Positions 35,526 to 47,944 of a stretch of 64,000 nucleotides of DNA are shown here, piece by piece. Both the position numbers and the translations under genes were made by a program. The stretch lies in assembly GCA_025331435.1 (NCBI GenBank), contig JAIWNI010000103.1, positions 36,237 to 100,236 on the forward strand, read 5' to 3'. This DNA comes from Choanephora cucurbitarum (taxonomy: Eukaryota; Mucoromycota; Mucoromycetes; Mucorales; Choanephoraceae). The notes beneath the pieces were generated by a model. It did not search any database and had not been told where the DNA came from. It was given only the letters and a program-made list of their open reading frames with translations. Each line of letters opens with the position of its first letter. The stretch's first letter is position 1.

Positions 35526-38500
35526 TTAAACATAGCCCTTCTTTTGAAGAACAGTTCTAGTTTCTACAGAGATAGCATTCCACAATTGGTTACGAGTGTT
35601 TTCATCAAGACCACCAAGAATGATCTTCAAGTTGTTCACCATACGGGCAGCTAAGTCAACAGGCAAGATGTCAGAAGCCAAAACTTCAGTGAAGATCTTG
35701 ACAAGGTGAGGAAGATTAGAGTTGTTGGGGCCGAGAATACTGGGGTGGTTAGCTTCCAAAAGATCGAGCAAGTATGTGTAGACAATAGGGGCTTCTTGAT
35801 CATCATTGACAATGGGCAATGTGGACAACCATGCAGATAAGACGGGTTCCAATTGGAATTTAGAGCTGTTGAATTTACAAATCTTGGCAATAGCAGAGAT
35901 GGCGTTTTCAGTAACAAAGACAATACCATCTTCACGAGCATCAGGAGCATTGATAATGCCAAACAAGTGTTCAAGAGAAGCAGCACAAGCATCAGCGTAT
36001 TGAGGACCACCAAATTGACCCATCACACCAACACCATAAGCGGCAGCTTGACGGACTTCCATAGCCTTATCAGAGACACCAGCAATCATGCCTTGCAAGA
36101 AGTAGTTAGAGTAGTTGAAAGAGGCAGGACCAGTGAATTCAACCAAATCGTCAAAGACACAGATAGCCCATTGACGAGCAGCGTTGTTAGGGTGAGCCAA
36201 GAATTGAACAACAAGAGGCAACATTTGATCAAAGTAGGGCAAGAAGTTGGGACCAAGGGCCTTGAACAAAGATTGAATAGCACGAGCCAATTCACTCAAA
36301 GCGTCTTCTTCAGTGGCTTCGTCATCACCCATTTGCTCCTCATCTTCGGCATCAAATTCACCAGATTGCTTTTCTTGTTCACGTTCAGTCAAGCGTTCCA
36401 AAAACTTCTTTAATTGCTCATCTACACCCTTCATGAAGCTTTCGATTTGGGCAGGTTGAAGACAGTTTTCGGTCAAGACATCCAAACATTCAGAGAAAGT
36501 GGCGTAGGTTTGGGCCAAGAAGGTAACATCGTCTTCAATGGTCATGATCTTGGCAAGCTTTTCGAAGATAGTGTTCCACATGTTGGCGAGTTCAGCAGGA
36601 GCAACATTAGCGTCCTTGGCATCCTTCAAGAGAAGAGGGATAAGGGCAGCAGCAGCGTGTCTGACACCGTCATGGAAGTAGAACTTGAGCAAAGGCAAAG
36701 CGATTTCAAGGACTTGACCAACATAGGGCAAGAAACCAGCTCCCAAGTCACGAGCATAACTGACAAGCATTTCAATAGCAGTGTGCTTTTCTTCTAAAAC
36801 AGAGGTCTTGATACCGATTTGTTGACCATTGATACCAACAAATTCCCAACCATCTTCGGTAGGATACTTGGATTCAACATCGTCATCTTCGGGGTCGACA
36901 AAGGTGAATTCAGGAGTGAGCTTGGCAGATTGCAAAAGGGGAGGCATGATGTTGGGGAGATAAGGCAAGAAGTCTTGTCCCATCATCTTACACATACGAG
37001 CCCAGGCAGCCAACAAATAAGTGGTTTGGATGTCGTCAGATTCAGTAACAGATTGTTGGATTTCGGCAAGAATGTTGATGAAGTTAGCAGTGTAAGGAGC
37101 AAAAGCTTCCTTGCCAATAGCAAGACCGATGAGAGAAGCACATTCGATAGCTCTGGAACGCAAGAGACGGTATTGCTTATCGCTGGCTTGACGGAGGATA
37201 TCGAGCAAGAGAGGCATGATGACACTGTGGTATTTGTTGAACTTGTCTTCAGCACAATCAGCAACAGTAGCAATAGTGGTAATGGCTTGTTCTTGGACGT
37301 AAGTCTTGGAGGTCTTCAGGAGGATCAAAAGACGCTCAAAGATGGCATCGAGGTAAGGATCAAGGATCTTCTTGTTAGCTTCCTCACAGAAATTGACCAT
37401 GGCGGCAGCAGCGTGGGCTTGAACACGAGGTTGAGCATCTTCCATAACAGGCAAGAGAGCAGAGATGACGATTTCGTGGAAATGCTTTTGAATGTATGGA
37501 GCAAAGTCAGTAGACAATTGACCGACGGCGTTACAGGCAGCATAACGAACACGAGGGTGAGCATCCTTGAAGGAAGGCAAAATCATGTTCATGATGTTGG
37601 AAAGTTCGGGCTTCATGATCTTGATGGAACCTTCGGCAATAGAAGAGATGGCCATCAAAGCAGCACGGCGTTGTTGCCATTCGCCAGATTGGAGCATTTG
37701 AGGAATGAATTGGAAGGCAACAGGAACGACAGCCTTACCACCGAGGGTACGGGCTACTCTGTCCAAGGTACTTTCACCCATGACATAGTTCTCTTCGTTA
37801 TCGTCTTCATCCAACTTTTAAAACAGTAAAGCGATCATCAGTCAGAGGATAAAAACACACCTTCCACAACAATAACAAAAATGTACTTACTTCATCAGTG
37901 GTGTACCAACTTTCATCATCTTCCATGTCAGTGATCATCTCCATAGCAACGGGGATGACTTCAGTGGCAAAGTTAGGAAGCTTGCGTGCCATAGGAGGAG
38001 CAGCTTCAGACAAAGTCAACAACAATTCCAAAGCGGTTTGACGAGTACGATCATCGAATGACTTGTCTTTAGCAACAGAAACCATGACAGTCAACACATT
38101 GGGGAAGACAGGACGGAAAAGCTTGGGAGCATTGTCACCCAATTCGATCAAAACAACAAGACCATCAACAAGAGTTTGGTCATCACGAGAGGCAATGACA
38201 GGTGACAAGGGCTAAAGAAAACATCAATAATCAATCGAAAAGACCAAGAAAGACAAATCATCTTACCTCCAACATATGAGGCATCAAGACACCCAAAGCC
38301 TTTTGAGTTTGTTCGTCAGCTTGACCAATGTAAGCGGCAGCAGCCTTCATAGCTTCCAAACGAACCTATTATTGGAATGTCATGTTAGTCATTTTCCGAT
38401 CCAGCATGAATATCGAAAAAGAAAAGAGAAACTTACAGCCTGGCTTTCAGCATCAGTCAAGCTAGTCAAGAAAACGTTCTTAAGAGCATCAGTATGCTGA

Positions 38501-39231
38501 CCGGCAATCAATTCAGGAACTGAAGCAAAGATACGGAAAGCAGATTCACGAAGAGCTGCGTTGGGAGATTGAGAGCATTCGAACAAAGCCTTCAACAGGG
38601 TATCCCATTTGTCTATTCAATAGGCATTCAACATTCTGCCACATATTCTCCATCTCAATATCACTTACTGCCTTCACTCAAATCGGATCTAGCAACTTCG
38701 GCAATAGTATCAGATACTTTGTGTCTTGTACCTTGATCAGACTCGTTGGCAAGAGCAACAAGCAACAATTCCTTAACACCTTGTCTGGTAGAATCTTGAA
38801 CCATATCCCAGAGACGAGTGTCAGGGTTAGTGCTGGTAGTAAACTGCTTGTATGCCAAACGACGAAGGAGGACACTACAGTGAGAGCGAAGCTAAAGCAA
38901 GGAATCAGTAAACAAAAACTGAGGAAATAAGCTGCTCGGGTCGGAGTATATGTACCTGTACTTCAGTGTTAGTGGCTACAAACTGAGCAAGTCCCAACAA
39001 CAAAAGGTCGGGTTGTTGAGCCACCCACTGATCGTTGAGTTGAGCTTCGGCAGCAGCTCTGTAAGAATAAAAACGAAAAGGTTTAGCTCGATTGTTTTCA
39101 ACTTAGTATTGAAATATAAACAGGCTTGTTTTCTCAGAAGTTTACCTTTGATTGTTGTCAGTAGACAAAAGGCTAGTGAGAACAGGAGCAAGCTGTTGAA
39201 GTACTTCGGCTGAAACAGGTGTCTGTGCCAT
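35526..39231 (-). CDS. KAP121: Karyopherin beta, Kap121/Pse1 (importin-5) type
   Basis: Seven exons (39146-39231, 38956-39058, 38669-38891, 38437-38612, 38267-38365, 37891-38211, 35526-37814) give 1098 residues, close to the usual length of about 1090. The protein is a continuous array of HEAT helices, including the importin-beta N-terminal Ran-binding part and repeats such as AHPRVRYAACNAVGQLSTDFAP. Segments DEDDNEENYVMGESTLDRVARTLGGK and DEEQMGDDEATEEDALSE are the acidic loops typical of this subgroup. It imports ribosomal proteins, histones and other cargo into the nucleus with Ran. The main exon uses C-rich codons, as uL3 does, suggesting strong expression. All introns lie in the first quarter. 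Confidence 0.92.
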
Positions 39232-39843
39232 AGTGCCTGTTAAATATTTAATCAAAGAAAAAAAAAAGAGAAAAAAAAAGCCAATGGTCAAGCACTGTTA
39301 GGTAAATTGGGTATGTCGGTTTGGAGTGGAGGGAGTTTGAAATAAATTTAGGAAAAATAGTCACTAGGAAGAAACAAGTTCAAATGTCTATTATGCGAGC
39401 CATTCTACCGAAGATTAGTAGTCACAAAGTCTATTTTTCAATGCTGAATCATGCTTCCACTCTCTAGGAAAAGGCTTAAAACATGTGGAATGCATGATCT
39501 GATTGACTGATAACAGTTCTTTTCTATTTTCTGAACGTTGTAACAAAAGAATAATGTTTGAGAAAAAAGAAATGACTCTTTGTCTTTTGATTTAGTCCTT
39601 GGTTAAAGTTGTCTTTGGTTGCCAAAGAGAAGGAGTATAGGCTGAATTCAAGTTAAAGACTTGATTTAACTTTAAATAGTATTCGACTGAAATGATGTCA
39701 AACTACGCTACCAATGATTGTTTGCAAAAATGTTTGTATATGTCTAACTTCAGAGTCATGTCATATTGATTCAACTCATTTTACAACCTGTATTAGTTCT
39801 CTTTCAAAACGCCTGTTTATTTTGCAGCTACTCTATATAAGAA
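39232..39843. other. Intergenic, Kap121 promoter side
   Basis: AT-rich, with an A-rich tract just upstream of the Kap121 ATG (about 39255-39285). No other feature was recognised. Confidence 0.45.
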
Positions 39844-41160
39844 TTATTTTAAGCTTTCATCGTCACTTTCTTCCTCATGTAAAGTGGTTTCCTTCATCTC
39901 TTTATCCACGTCTGACGTATGTTGATCTTCTTCCATATGATCAGTTACTTCTTCAATACAAAACACTTTTCCGGGAATAGTAAAGCCATGTTCATTGTCT
40001 ACTTCATCTCTGGCTACAAAAGTAGGAGTGATAGAGAGAAAGACAATGCCGTCTGGCCTACCCTTTGCGGTTGCTTTCATTGTCTGTCCATTGAATCGAG
40101 TAACACCTTCCTCAATTGGCAATCGTTCAATTTTGATTTCTTGACCTTTGATAGCCAAATTTAATTTAGAGGCACGTGAGATCAAATTTTCGATCTTTTT
40201 TGGGTCCTGCTTTAAGGAAGGATAGACTGGATGAAGTTCTTCTACAATCTCATCTAACAGCTGTTGTCTTGCGTCTGCAATTGCCTTTTCCTCATCACCA
40301 GGCTGCTGTACTACAAGTGCACACACTTGCTGCCGTAAACGATTCGCCCATTCTTTATTTCTGCTTGCCATCCACTCGTTTACTTCTTTAAAACTATCGT
40401 TGATAGAAACACCGAGATGGATAGGAACATCTAAAATGCGTTGTAGGAGTGTATGAATTAGGTATTTTTCAACAAAGAAAGTGATATACGATGTGTCCAG
40501 TAAGCCATTATCATTTCCAGAAGGAATCATGTATTTTCTGATTAAATCGGTCCGATGTTCCCAATGCTTAAACACAAATATCGTCCCTTGTTCTCTATCC
40601 ATCTTGGACTTGAGGCCCATACATGTGTTGTTTAGTTGGCTTAATAGATGAGAAATCTCGGGTTGAATGGTCGAGAGATCATCATCGGTTACACGAATCT
40701 GCTTGACGTAGGAATAAAATTTGACTTCTAACTTCTTATAATCCTCTTTCTTGACTTCTAATTCTTTTCTAAGCTGAGAAATACTGTATTCAAGTTCAGA
40801 ACAACGGTTGAGTTGCTCCTCTAAAGCACGTTCTGATTCTTGTCTCCAACTATCTGTTCGTTGCTTTTCTAATTCTCGCTCTTTCTCAATCTGTTGATGA
40901 TATGCTTCCTTTTCGCTTTGGATTCTTTCAAGGATTTCTTTGTGAATATGAAGCGATTCGTTGAGAGAATGAATTACCAAATCCTTGTCTGATTCGCTTT
41001 CTTTGGCTTTCATGACGCGGAAAGAGTGAACAGAGGGTTTACGTCCAGGTGTAGTAGGTGTTTGTTCTTCTTGACTTGAACGATCTGCCGCATCTTCTTC
41101 CTGGCTGTGGAATGTTTCTTTGGTAGGGCTTGCTGTGATAGTGAGTTCTTTGTCGGACAT
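39844..41160 (-). CDS. Coiled-coil protein of unknown function
   Basis: An ATG at 41160 opens a 438-residue frame. The acidic, serine-rich N terminus (about 1-60) is followed by a long charged coiled coil (about 65-170, LNESLHIHKEILERIQSEKE). A helical region (about 200-330) contains FVEKYLIHTLLQRIL and DARQQLLDEIVEELHPVYPS. The beta-rich stretch GRPDGIVFLSITPTFVARDE comes next, and the tail is glutamate-rich. No known domain was recognised; the layout suggests a dimeric scaffold. An acceptor-like CTCTCTAG at about 41180 suggests a 5'-untranslated intron. Possibly a Mucoromycota-specific family. Confidence 0.65.
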   Translation of the reverse strand: MSDKELTITASPTKETFHSQEEDAADRSSQEEQTPTTPGRKPSVHSFRVMKAKESESDKDLVIHSLNESLHIHKEILERIQSEKEAYHQQIEKERELEKQRTDSWRQESERALEEQLNRCSELEYSISQLRKELEVKKEDYKKLEVKFYSYVKQIRVTDDDLSTIQPEISHLLSQLNNTCMGLKSKMDREQGTIFVFKHWEHRTDLIRKYMIPSGNDNGLLDTSYITFFVEKYLIHTLLQRILDVPIHLGVSINDSFKEVNEWMASRNKEWANRLRQQVCALVVQQPGDEEKAIADARQQLLDEIVEELHPVYPSLKQDPKKIENLISRASKLNLAIKGQEIKIERLPIEEGVTRFNGQTMKATAKGRPDGIVFLSITPTFVARDEVDNEHGFTIPGKVFCIEEVTDHMEEDQHTSDVDKEMKETTLHEEESDDESLK

Positions 41161-41765
41161 GTCTGATGGTGAGATGGTCACTAGAGAAAGAGAATGAAAA
41201 TAAAATAGTTGAAATGGTACATATAGCCAATGTCTCAATTGCTGAGTCGGAACTTGGTTCTTTTTTTAATTTCAGGAACACCACTTACTGCATTAATCGA
41301 TCTTGGGATTAAATTTAAGCACACCAAGATGTTTAAGCTTGAGTTTAGGTGTCAAACTCAATTGGCTCATTTCACAGCATGATTTATCTTGTATTGAAAA
41401 AACTATTCAATTCGGCCAATGTTAAGTGTTAATTGATAGTCAGAAATTCAGCTATATATCCATAATATTCAGTAATGAAAACCTTTTTTTTTTTTTTTGA
41501 AAAAGAGCTGTGATAGTATGAATATCTGTTATATCAAGCGTCCATTGCAAAGAAAGAATAGATTCTAAACCCTTAAATATAGGAGATGTAGCATTACTTC
41601 GATTCTTAACAAAACACTCTAAAATTCACAGTTGTCTGTTATTTTTTTTTTGTAAGCTTGCATATCGTGTGTTTTCCCAAGTCAGATTAAGGCTCTTTTT
41701 TTCTTTGGCTTATTACTAACTATATTGCTTTCTGTTACAAGATCAAAATTAAAAAGTGAAATATC

Positions 41766-41797
<32 letters not shown>

Positions 41798-41811
41798 AGT
41801 TGTCTTAAGCC
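41161..41811. other. Intergenic with a 27-nt T run
   Basis: A run of 27 T (41766-41792) lies about 20 bp beyond the RNase H2A stop, that is, an A-run on the gene's own strand. Because that gene has introns it is not a retrocopy, so this is likely a homopolymer microsatellite. Nothing else was recognised. Confidence 0.5.
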
Positions 41812-42966
41812 TTAAAGAAGGCTTGATGTTGTATCAAGTGAAAACTGAGAATTGATCTTGCCTCGTCTATGATGATTGTATTTCAATGCCTTTTTGATCT
41901 TTTGTTCTCTTTTTGCTCGTTTTTCTTCAAGTAGTTTTTGTGCTTTCTTAGTCGCGGGATTTGGGTCATCATCTTCATCCTCAGACCATTCTATTGTTCT
42001 TGTCTTTTCCATTCGGGAACTGATTGTCTTCCAACTGAATCGCATAATGCTAGGAAATCCAAAAAAGGCATCTTCATTGTTGTTCATCCAGGCTACTGTG
42101 TTAGGATCTGAAGGGTATCCGGAACCAAACTTCTTTGTGAGATCTAAACCAGTCTCAGTCCATACCCAGTTCTGAACGATTTGATCACGAGTGACTTTGG
42201 CACAAATACTGGCTGTACTGACAATAGGATAAAGTGAATCTGCTTTTGGTTCCACAGTGATATGAATGCCTGGGAAATGAGACTGAAGTTTTGATCGGTA
42301 TGAACTTGAAGGGCCAACGGGATCTACATAGATCTTATGGTTCGTTTGGTTAAACAAAACCTATCTTAAAAACACAATCTATTGTAATACCTCTGTCAGA
42401 TTGACGTTTTGATCAAGTACTTGTCTAATAAGCTTGATAGTTGCATCGTGTGCCATTTCATTCAAATTATAAACAGGTCTATTTGACTTTGACATTAGCT
42501 GAGTTTAGACAAGATGCATACACTGACATGCTTAAGACTTTACCTTCTAAACATGCCTGTAGAAATATCTTGAGGTGAAATCACATAAACAGCCCATCCA
42601 ATCCAATCTTTGTTTTTCTCGACAGCCTTTGCAAGATCCGCACGCTTTTCTTCGGTCAGTTTTTTTGAATCTTCATATATCAAGTTAGTCATTGATCTAT
42701 TTGGTTTCTATATACATTTGTTACCATCAAACCCAAGCTTTTTTAGTTCTTGATGTTTAGATAAAGGACAATAACTGACTGCATAGACCATTGGTCCTAA
42801 ACAAGGCCCTCTGCCTGCCTCGTCAACACCCAGGACACATGGTTCATTGATCTGATTTGGCTTATTTTCTATCAATAGTGTGGGCACAGGGCTCTGATAT
42901 ATATGATTTCGTCACTGGGAATTGAACAGAGGGTAGCATTTTAGCTTCAGGTAATGTTTGAGTCAT
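41812..42966 (-). CDS. RNH201: Ribonuclease H2 catalytic subunit A
   Basis: Exons 42725-42893, 42544-42670, 42391-42478 and 41812-42333 join in frame. The catalytic GVDEAGRG motif, [13 protein letters not shown] (across an intron), IYVDPVGP and the AKVTRD motif with the later acidic residues are intact. The enzyme removes ribonucleotides embedded in DNA and RNA from hybrids. The first exon is uncertain: an ATG at 42966 joins in frame only through a 34-nt intron with a poor donor (42894-42927, exon 42928-42966), giving 314 residues; otherwise the true first exon was missed. The last 60 residues form an acidic then lysine-rich tail ([16 protein letters not shown]), in the place where related proteins bind PCNA or subunits B and C. 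Confidence 0.85.
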
Positions 42967-43882
42967 GACAATAGCAATAGAAAGAAAAATAGAACGAAAG
43001 AAAAAAGAGAGTGCTGGATTTAAGTTTAACATGTTAAATTTCAGGGCCGAGTCACACATACAACACCGCGTTCCTGTTTTATTTTGTACGCGTTTTGTAT
43101 TATACAGGCAATTGAAAGAAGCAATGCCGAGTCACCCAATTAGCAATATTTTGTCAAATCCTCTTTTCTGTTCTGATGCACCATTTCTTATGAACTGACT
43201 GACGACCTCAGTGTTTCAATGGGGAATGGTTTGGAATAGTTTTGAGCTAGAAAAAAAAAAGAATGCAGATCTTTCCCAAGTATCAAATAAGCGTTGACAT
43301 GTATGTTAGACAGAGCATGTGAGGCTTGTGATTCTAAAACATATGCTCAGATAAAAGAAAAAACTAGTTTTATTGATTAGATCAGCAAAATTATTTCAAC
43401 TTATCATGTTCTCATCGATTCTTTTTTTTTCTAGAGAAAGATATATCTCGAAGTCAAAAATCGACTAGGCAAAGAGAAAAAGGAACCCTTTCATATCCCT
43501 TAACGCTTTTGTTTGTGACGTTTTTCTTACATTCAGTCAAGTGAATCATTGAACCAAGAGTATGCCTTATAATGAGAGAATGAACACCTGCTGTCGTACT
43601 TGTATTTTGACAGATATCTTTATGTAAGATGCTTATGACCAAAGGAGGAAAATAGAAAAAGAAACGAACCTTTGAAATCCATCAAAGCTGACAGCAATCC
43701 TACAACTGTCATCCTTAACAGGCCTTAAATCAAATGGTTTACTAAAGATAATTTTGATGGTCCGATATCTTCTTATTGGCTTGAGGTTGAGAAAAGAAAA
43801 ATGACATACGAAAAAATTTTTTGTGTTATTTGTCTAGGCGAAAATAGCGGAATTCGATTGATCTTTCTCTTTCTCTATCATT
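42967..43882. other. Divergent promoter region of RNase H2A and eS19
   Basis: Only short ORFs are present. A pyrimidine-rich stretch (TTTCTCTTTCTCTATC type, about 43862-43880) precedes the eS19 ATG, typical of fungal ribosomal-protein leaders. Confidence 0.45.
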
Positions 43883-44956
43883 ATGGCTGGTATTACTGTT
43901 AAGGACGTCAACGCCCACGGTAAGTAATCGCTTTTTGACATTCAACCTTATCTCTTGTTGGAGACAAAGAGAAGAAGTGAGGGAGTAAAGAACATAACAA
44001 GAGTCAAAGGAAGACAAACAAAAAATGAAACACCCTCATCTTTTCTTTTAAAAAAAACAACAACATAATGAGGAAAACCTTGTCATTCAATGGCATGTTG
44101 GTCTTGTGGCGAAGTCATTTGTTGCCAACATATAGCCTATCTCGATCTCTTGATCAACTATTACATGGGCATGTATTTGATCTCTATAACTATTGTCTGC
44201 AAGTTCGAGAAAAAGAAGAGAGAAGTACTCAGATGGACAGCTGCCTTGTTTTATTTCTCGAGAAACCAAAAGCCAAAGAAGAAGGAAGGGGAGGCCATAG
44301 CAATAGAAAAGCAAAGCTCTTGGCAGTGGAAGGAATTTTGGGTGGCTTGGCTTGAACCTCTTTACGTTCTTTTTCTTTGCCCGAAGCAGACAATAGTTTT
44401 AGTTTTCCTTGTAAAGACAGTGTCTCTTTAACTTGTTCCTTGCTCCCTCCTTTGCTTCATAATCTCATGAACTGTTACTAAATTCATATCGTCTCACTAG
44501 ATTTCATCAAGGCTTACGCTGCCTACCTCAAGCGTACTGGTAAGCTCGAAGTCCCCAAGTGGGTTGATCTCGTCAAGACTGGTACTTTCAAGGAATTGGC
44601 TCCTTATGACCCTGACTGGTACTTCATCCGTGCTGCCTCCGTTGCCCGTCACATCTACATCCGTAAGTCCGTCGGTGTTGGTGCCTTGAACAAGGTTCAC
44701 GGTGGTACTATCAACCGTGGTTCTCGTCCCTCTCACCACGTCGATGCCTCCGGTTCCGTCAACCGTAAGGTCCTCCAATCCTTGGAAAAGATCGGTGTCT
44801 TGGAAAAGGACAAGAAGGGGTAAGTTTATCTTGAGTGATGGTCTTCAATTTAATTTACTAACTTTGCTTTATTATAGTGGTCGTAAGATCACTCAAGATG
44901 GTCAAAGAGATTTGGATCGTATCGCCATGACCCTCGCCGAAGAAGATGACGAATAA
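43883..44956 (+). CDS. RPS19: 40S ribosomal protein eS19
   Basis: Three exons (43883-43919, 44501-44819, 44878-44956) encode 144 residues, the standard length. MAGITVKDVNAHDFIKAYAA, YDPDWYFIRAASVARHIYIR and the NRGSRPSHHV motif identify eS19, a small-subunit head protein needed for 18S rRNA maturation. The first intron (581 nt, 43920-44500) is far longer than the others in this window; I saw no convincing C/D or H/ACA snoRNA in it. Codon use is very C-rich in exon 2, as in uL3, marking high expression. Confidence 0.95.
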
Positions 44957-46318
44957 ATCTCTTCTGCCTCCTCTCCTCTCTGTACATTTACAAAAGGGAA
45001 TTTTATAAAGTAGTCAATAAAATCTGTCTCATTTGTAATCAACTCTTAAAGCAAACAAACGCAAAATGCACTTCATTAGTGTCTGGAGGTTATTGAGTAA
45101 CAGTAACTGGTTGGTTGTCTAAAACTCAACTCTTTTTTGCCTTGTATTTTTTTAAAAAAAGAAAGTGCCATTGTTATATGGAATTGCTGATGACTTGAGT
45201 TGTCGAAAAGAAAAGTGAGAGCTTGAGCTATTACTGTTTGATTAATTTTCTTTTTTCTAGAAAGCGCAAAATAGTTAATGTTCTCTGCTCGAAAAGAACT
45301 AAGAGAGCAGCTCTTAATTGGATGTACGTGTAGATCTGAATCAGAGTATCAACAAACAGCCACAACGATCTTCCAAACATACACTGTTGCAACCATCAGC
45401 TATCCTCAAAGCCAGTGCTTTCTCCTTCGACAGGCTCGCTCTTTTCGAATTGCTCTTACTTACAGATCAAAAATTGTTCAGCAGAATCGAACTCAATGGA
45501 TTGTCAATGAAAATCACAGTCGGCATTGGCCTGCAAGTCAACCAAGCCCAACCAAGTCAGTTGCCTACTTGAGATATACTCCAACGTTGTCAGAAGAGCT
45601 TCTCTTTTTAGGGCTCAAAATGAGCTTCCTTAGTCGTCAGAAAAAAAGAAAAAGAAACTGTTATGAAAAGTAAAGGCAGAACCAATGGTCTTGACAAGTT
45701 CAAGATCTTCAGGCTGATTATTGCGTTTCATCTTTGCTTTGTTTGCAAGTTGTCTAGAGTCTAGAGTCTTCAAAACAAAAAAAGGAAGACTTGTGCTTGA
45801 CATTAGCATTTCTTGACTGCTTAGTCTTCTTCTTCTTCGAACAAGCTCTAGTGGTTGGATCCTTTTCTTGGTTGCGCCTTCCTCCTCTGTCGAGTGAGTG
45901 GTAGTAATCTGTACTTTTGAACATATTTAGCCCTTTTGCGACTTCAGGTTGCCTTGCAATCTTTGTTGTAAAGTGCAAGTCCCAAAGATAATAGCATCAA
46001 TAAGCAGGAACTGTTAGTTGTCAGTACACATCTTTGCTAGTCCATGTTCACATTTGTCCTTTCCATCTTTTTAGACAGATCTGAAGCTCGATTTTTTTTA
46101 TTGTTTTTGCGGCTCTGACTATCTGCGGTCTGTTCCAAGGAAATGTGCATCTTGTTTCTCCCCATATGCGATTTGTCTTCGAAAACAGCATAATCATGCT
46201 TTGCTCTTTTGAAATCTTTTCAAAGAGTAAAGAAAGCAAACATCACAATCAGAGTCAGCAATTCATGAAGAGTAGTATTAGCTTCAATCAAGACAAGACA
46301 AGTCAAGAAAAGAGTTTA
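44957..46318. other. Region with unresolved coding-like frames
   Basis: A plus-strand frame at 45318-45572 (about 84 codons, with FDRLALFELLLLTDQKLFSRIE and GLSMKITVGIGLQVN segments) has natural composition and is preceded by an acceptor-like TTTTTTCTAG at about 45260. A minus-strand frame (45754-45978) is lysine-rich. Neither could be joined into a complete gene. They may be a pseudogene or exons of a small lineage-specific gene. Confidence 0.3.
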
Positions 46319-47720
46319 TTACAAACAAACTTCTGTTGAAGAAGATGCTTTTGCATTGGTTGATGTCTTGACAGTTGAATGTCCAAGATCATATATTTCT
46401 TTTAAGACTGTATAGTCCAAAAGACCCCATTCTTCAATTGAACTGCTGTCATCTACAACACAATGGCTTTGATACAACTTGGCTAAATCATATAATATGT
46501 TCAGCTGAGAGCCAAAGTTAAGGAATTCTTCAAAAGTTGAAGGAAGGGAAACTTTTCCTACATCCAGCAACAAGCAAACACCAGAAGAAACAGAGCAGAG
46601 GAAGAAGGTCAGACGCGAACCTATTTATATGGTTAGTATTTGTAGCAGCTTGCCAATTCAAAACGTACCATTGGTTTGAAAGACCAAGCATGTCTTGAGC
46701 TTGTATTCTCTCAAGCTAACCAGGCCAAAGACACCGATTCTATACAAATCAAGAGCAAGCCCATCTGCTGATGAACGACCGCTTTTGATTTCACCTATGA
46801 CATTTGTCACCTTGTCATTTACACCCACTTCTACTACAAAGTCAGGTCTGCATCCGCTCAAAGCCGAGCACGAAGGAAACAACACAACGTTATAACTATT
46901 CAGAGCGTAAGGATACTGTTCTTTTCATCGTCTCTTTCTGAACTTACCCATGGGCGTCATGGCTTGGGCTAAACTTAAAAATTTGACAAACAGCAAAAAT
47001 GACGCCTGATTGTATGCGCATTTCTGTGCTTTCTTTTTTCTCCTCTGTCATATGAGGCATCCTGCGGAACAAAGAAGCAAAGAAATAATTAGATACATAA
47101 ACAAGGTAGGCTAATATAGTCGGCTTACATCAGCATCAGACTTCTCATGACATTGGCACCAGCTTTGTCTTTCTTGATGCTAAAGCTTCTTTTTAAACAT
47201 TGAAGCTTGTCTTCAAGGAGATCGTAATCCTTATCGAAGCGACAGTCCTAGTTCTCTCTTAATCAGTATTTACTGCTCCAATAAAGCAGCAGGTTTCGAA
47301 AACTTACTTCGAATGCATCTTCAATTTCTTGTCTCAACGATGATGGGAGTCTTGACGGCACTCCATATTGCTTTAATCTTGACTTTTGAACAAACTCTTT
47401 GAACGATTGTCCAAGGGCTTCTTTCATCTCGTGGTTTGTATGGTCAAGCAAAATGATTCTTTGAACAGCACTATACAAGAAGTTAGCTATCTGCTATAGT
47501 ACGTTGGTGAATTTAATGGCAAAAATTACAAAAGCTTATTCAAATCATTGCAGAAGTTGTGAGCTTCAGAGCACTTGTCATAGTTTGCAAATTGCTCAAT
47601 GGCATTTTTGCGGTACTCATTGAATGAAGCTGTCATGTCAATGTCATCAAACTTCAGTTCTCCGGTCAAATTTCCTTTGAGGTTTTCAAAGCTACGATAT
47701 GGATGAGTTTTTCTCTTCAT
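46319..47720 (-). CDS. Putative PD-(D/E)XK nuclease-fold protein, lineage-specific
   Basis: Six exons (47530-47720, 47308-47470, 47129-47247, 46948-47061, 46669-46895, 46319-46620) encode 371 residues; all have GT-AG introns and matching phases. The N-terminal half is helical (SFNEYRKNAIEQFANYDKCS; GQSFKEFVQKSRLKQYG) and not recognised. Around residues 205-235 comes GCRPDFVVEVGVNDK ... VIGEIKSG: a PD followed 17 residues later by ExK, preceded and followed by beta-strand-like segments, which is the active-site pattern of PD-(D/E)XK nucleases. A downstream AL.LYRIGVF helix and LKTCLVFQTNG strand fit that fold. The C-terminal 100 residues are leucine-rich helices. Such orphan families are expanded in Mucoromycota; function is unknown and nuclease activity is an inference. 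Confidence 0.65.
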
Positions 47721-47944
47721 AAATAATTCTTTTCATATACGTACTACTCAGAAACACAGGCTTTGGAGTATTTTCTCTTGCTACAGGTTTTCTCTTTATT
47801 CTCCTTTACTGAGACCTACTCAACGCTATCAATAAAAACGATTCACTGAATCATGCGCGTTTTGGATAAATTACATATGTCTTCCATGCCTGGTGAGCAT
47901 CTCCTTTTAACTAGAATTTAGTTAGTAAATAGATAACAAAATGC

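Noticed and set aside
36819..37829. 336-codon plus-strand ORF opposite Kap121
   Set aside because: An antisense shadow of the biased Kap121 codons; no splice sites, motif or independent support.
41766..41792. 27-nt T run next to the RNase H2A stop read as a retrocopy poly-A tail
   Set aside because: The gene keeps its introns, so it is not a processed copy; the run is probably a microsatellite.
44068..44431. ORFs of 95 and 113 codons inside the first eS19 intron
   Set aside because: They overlap in different frames, have low-complexity ends and no motifs; likely chance. No snoRNA signature was found either.
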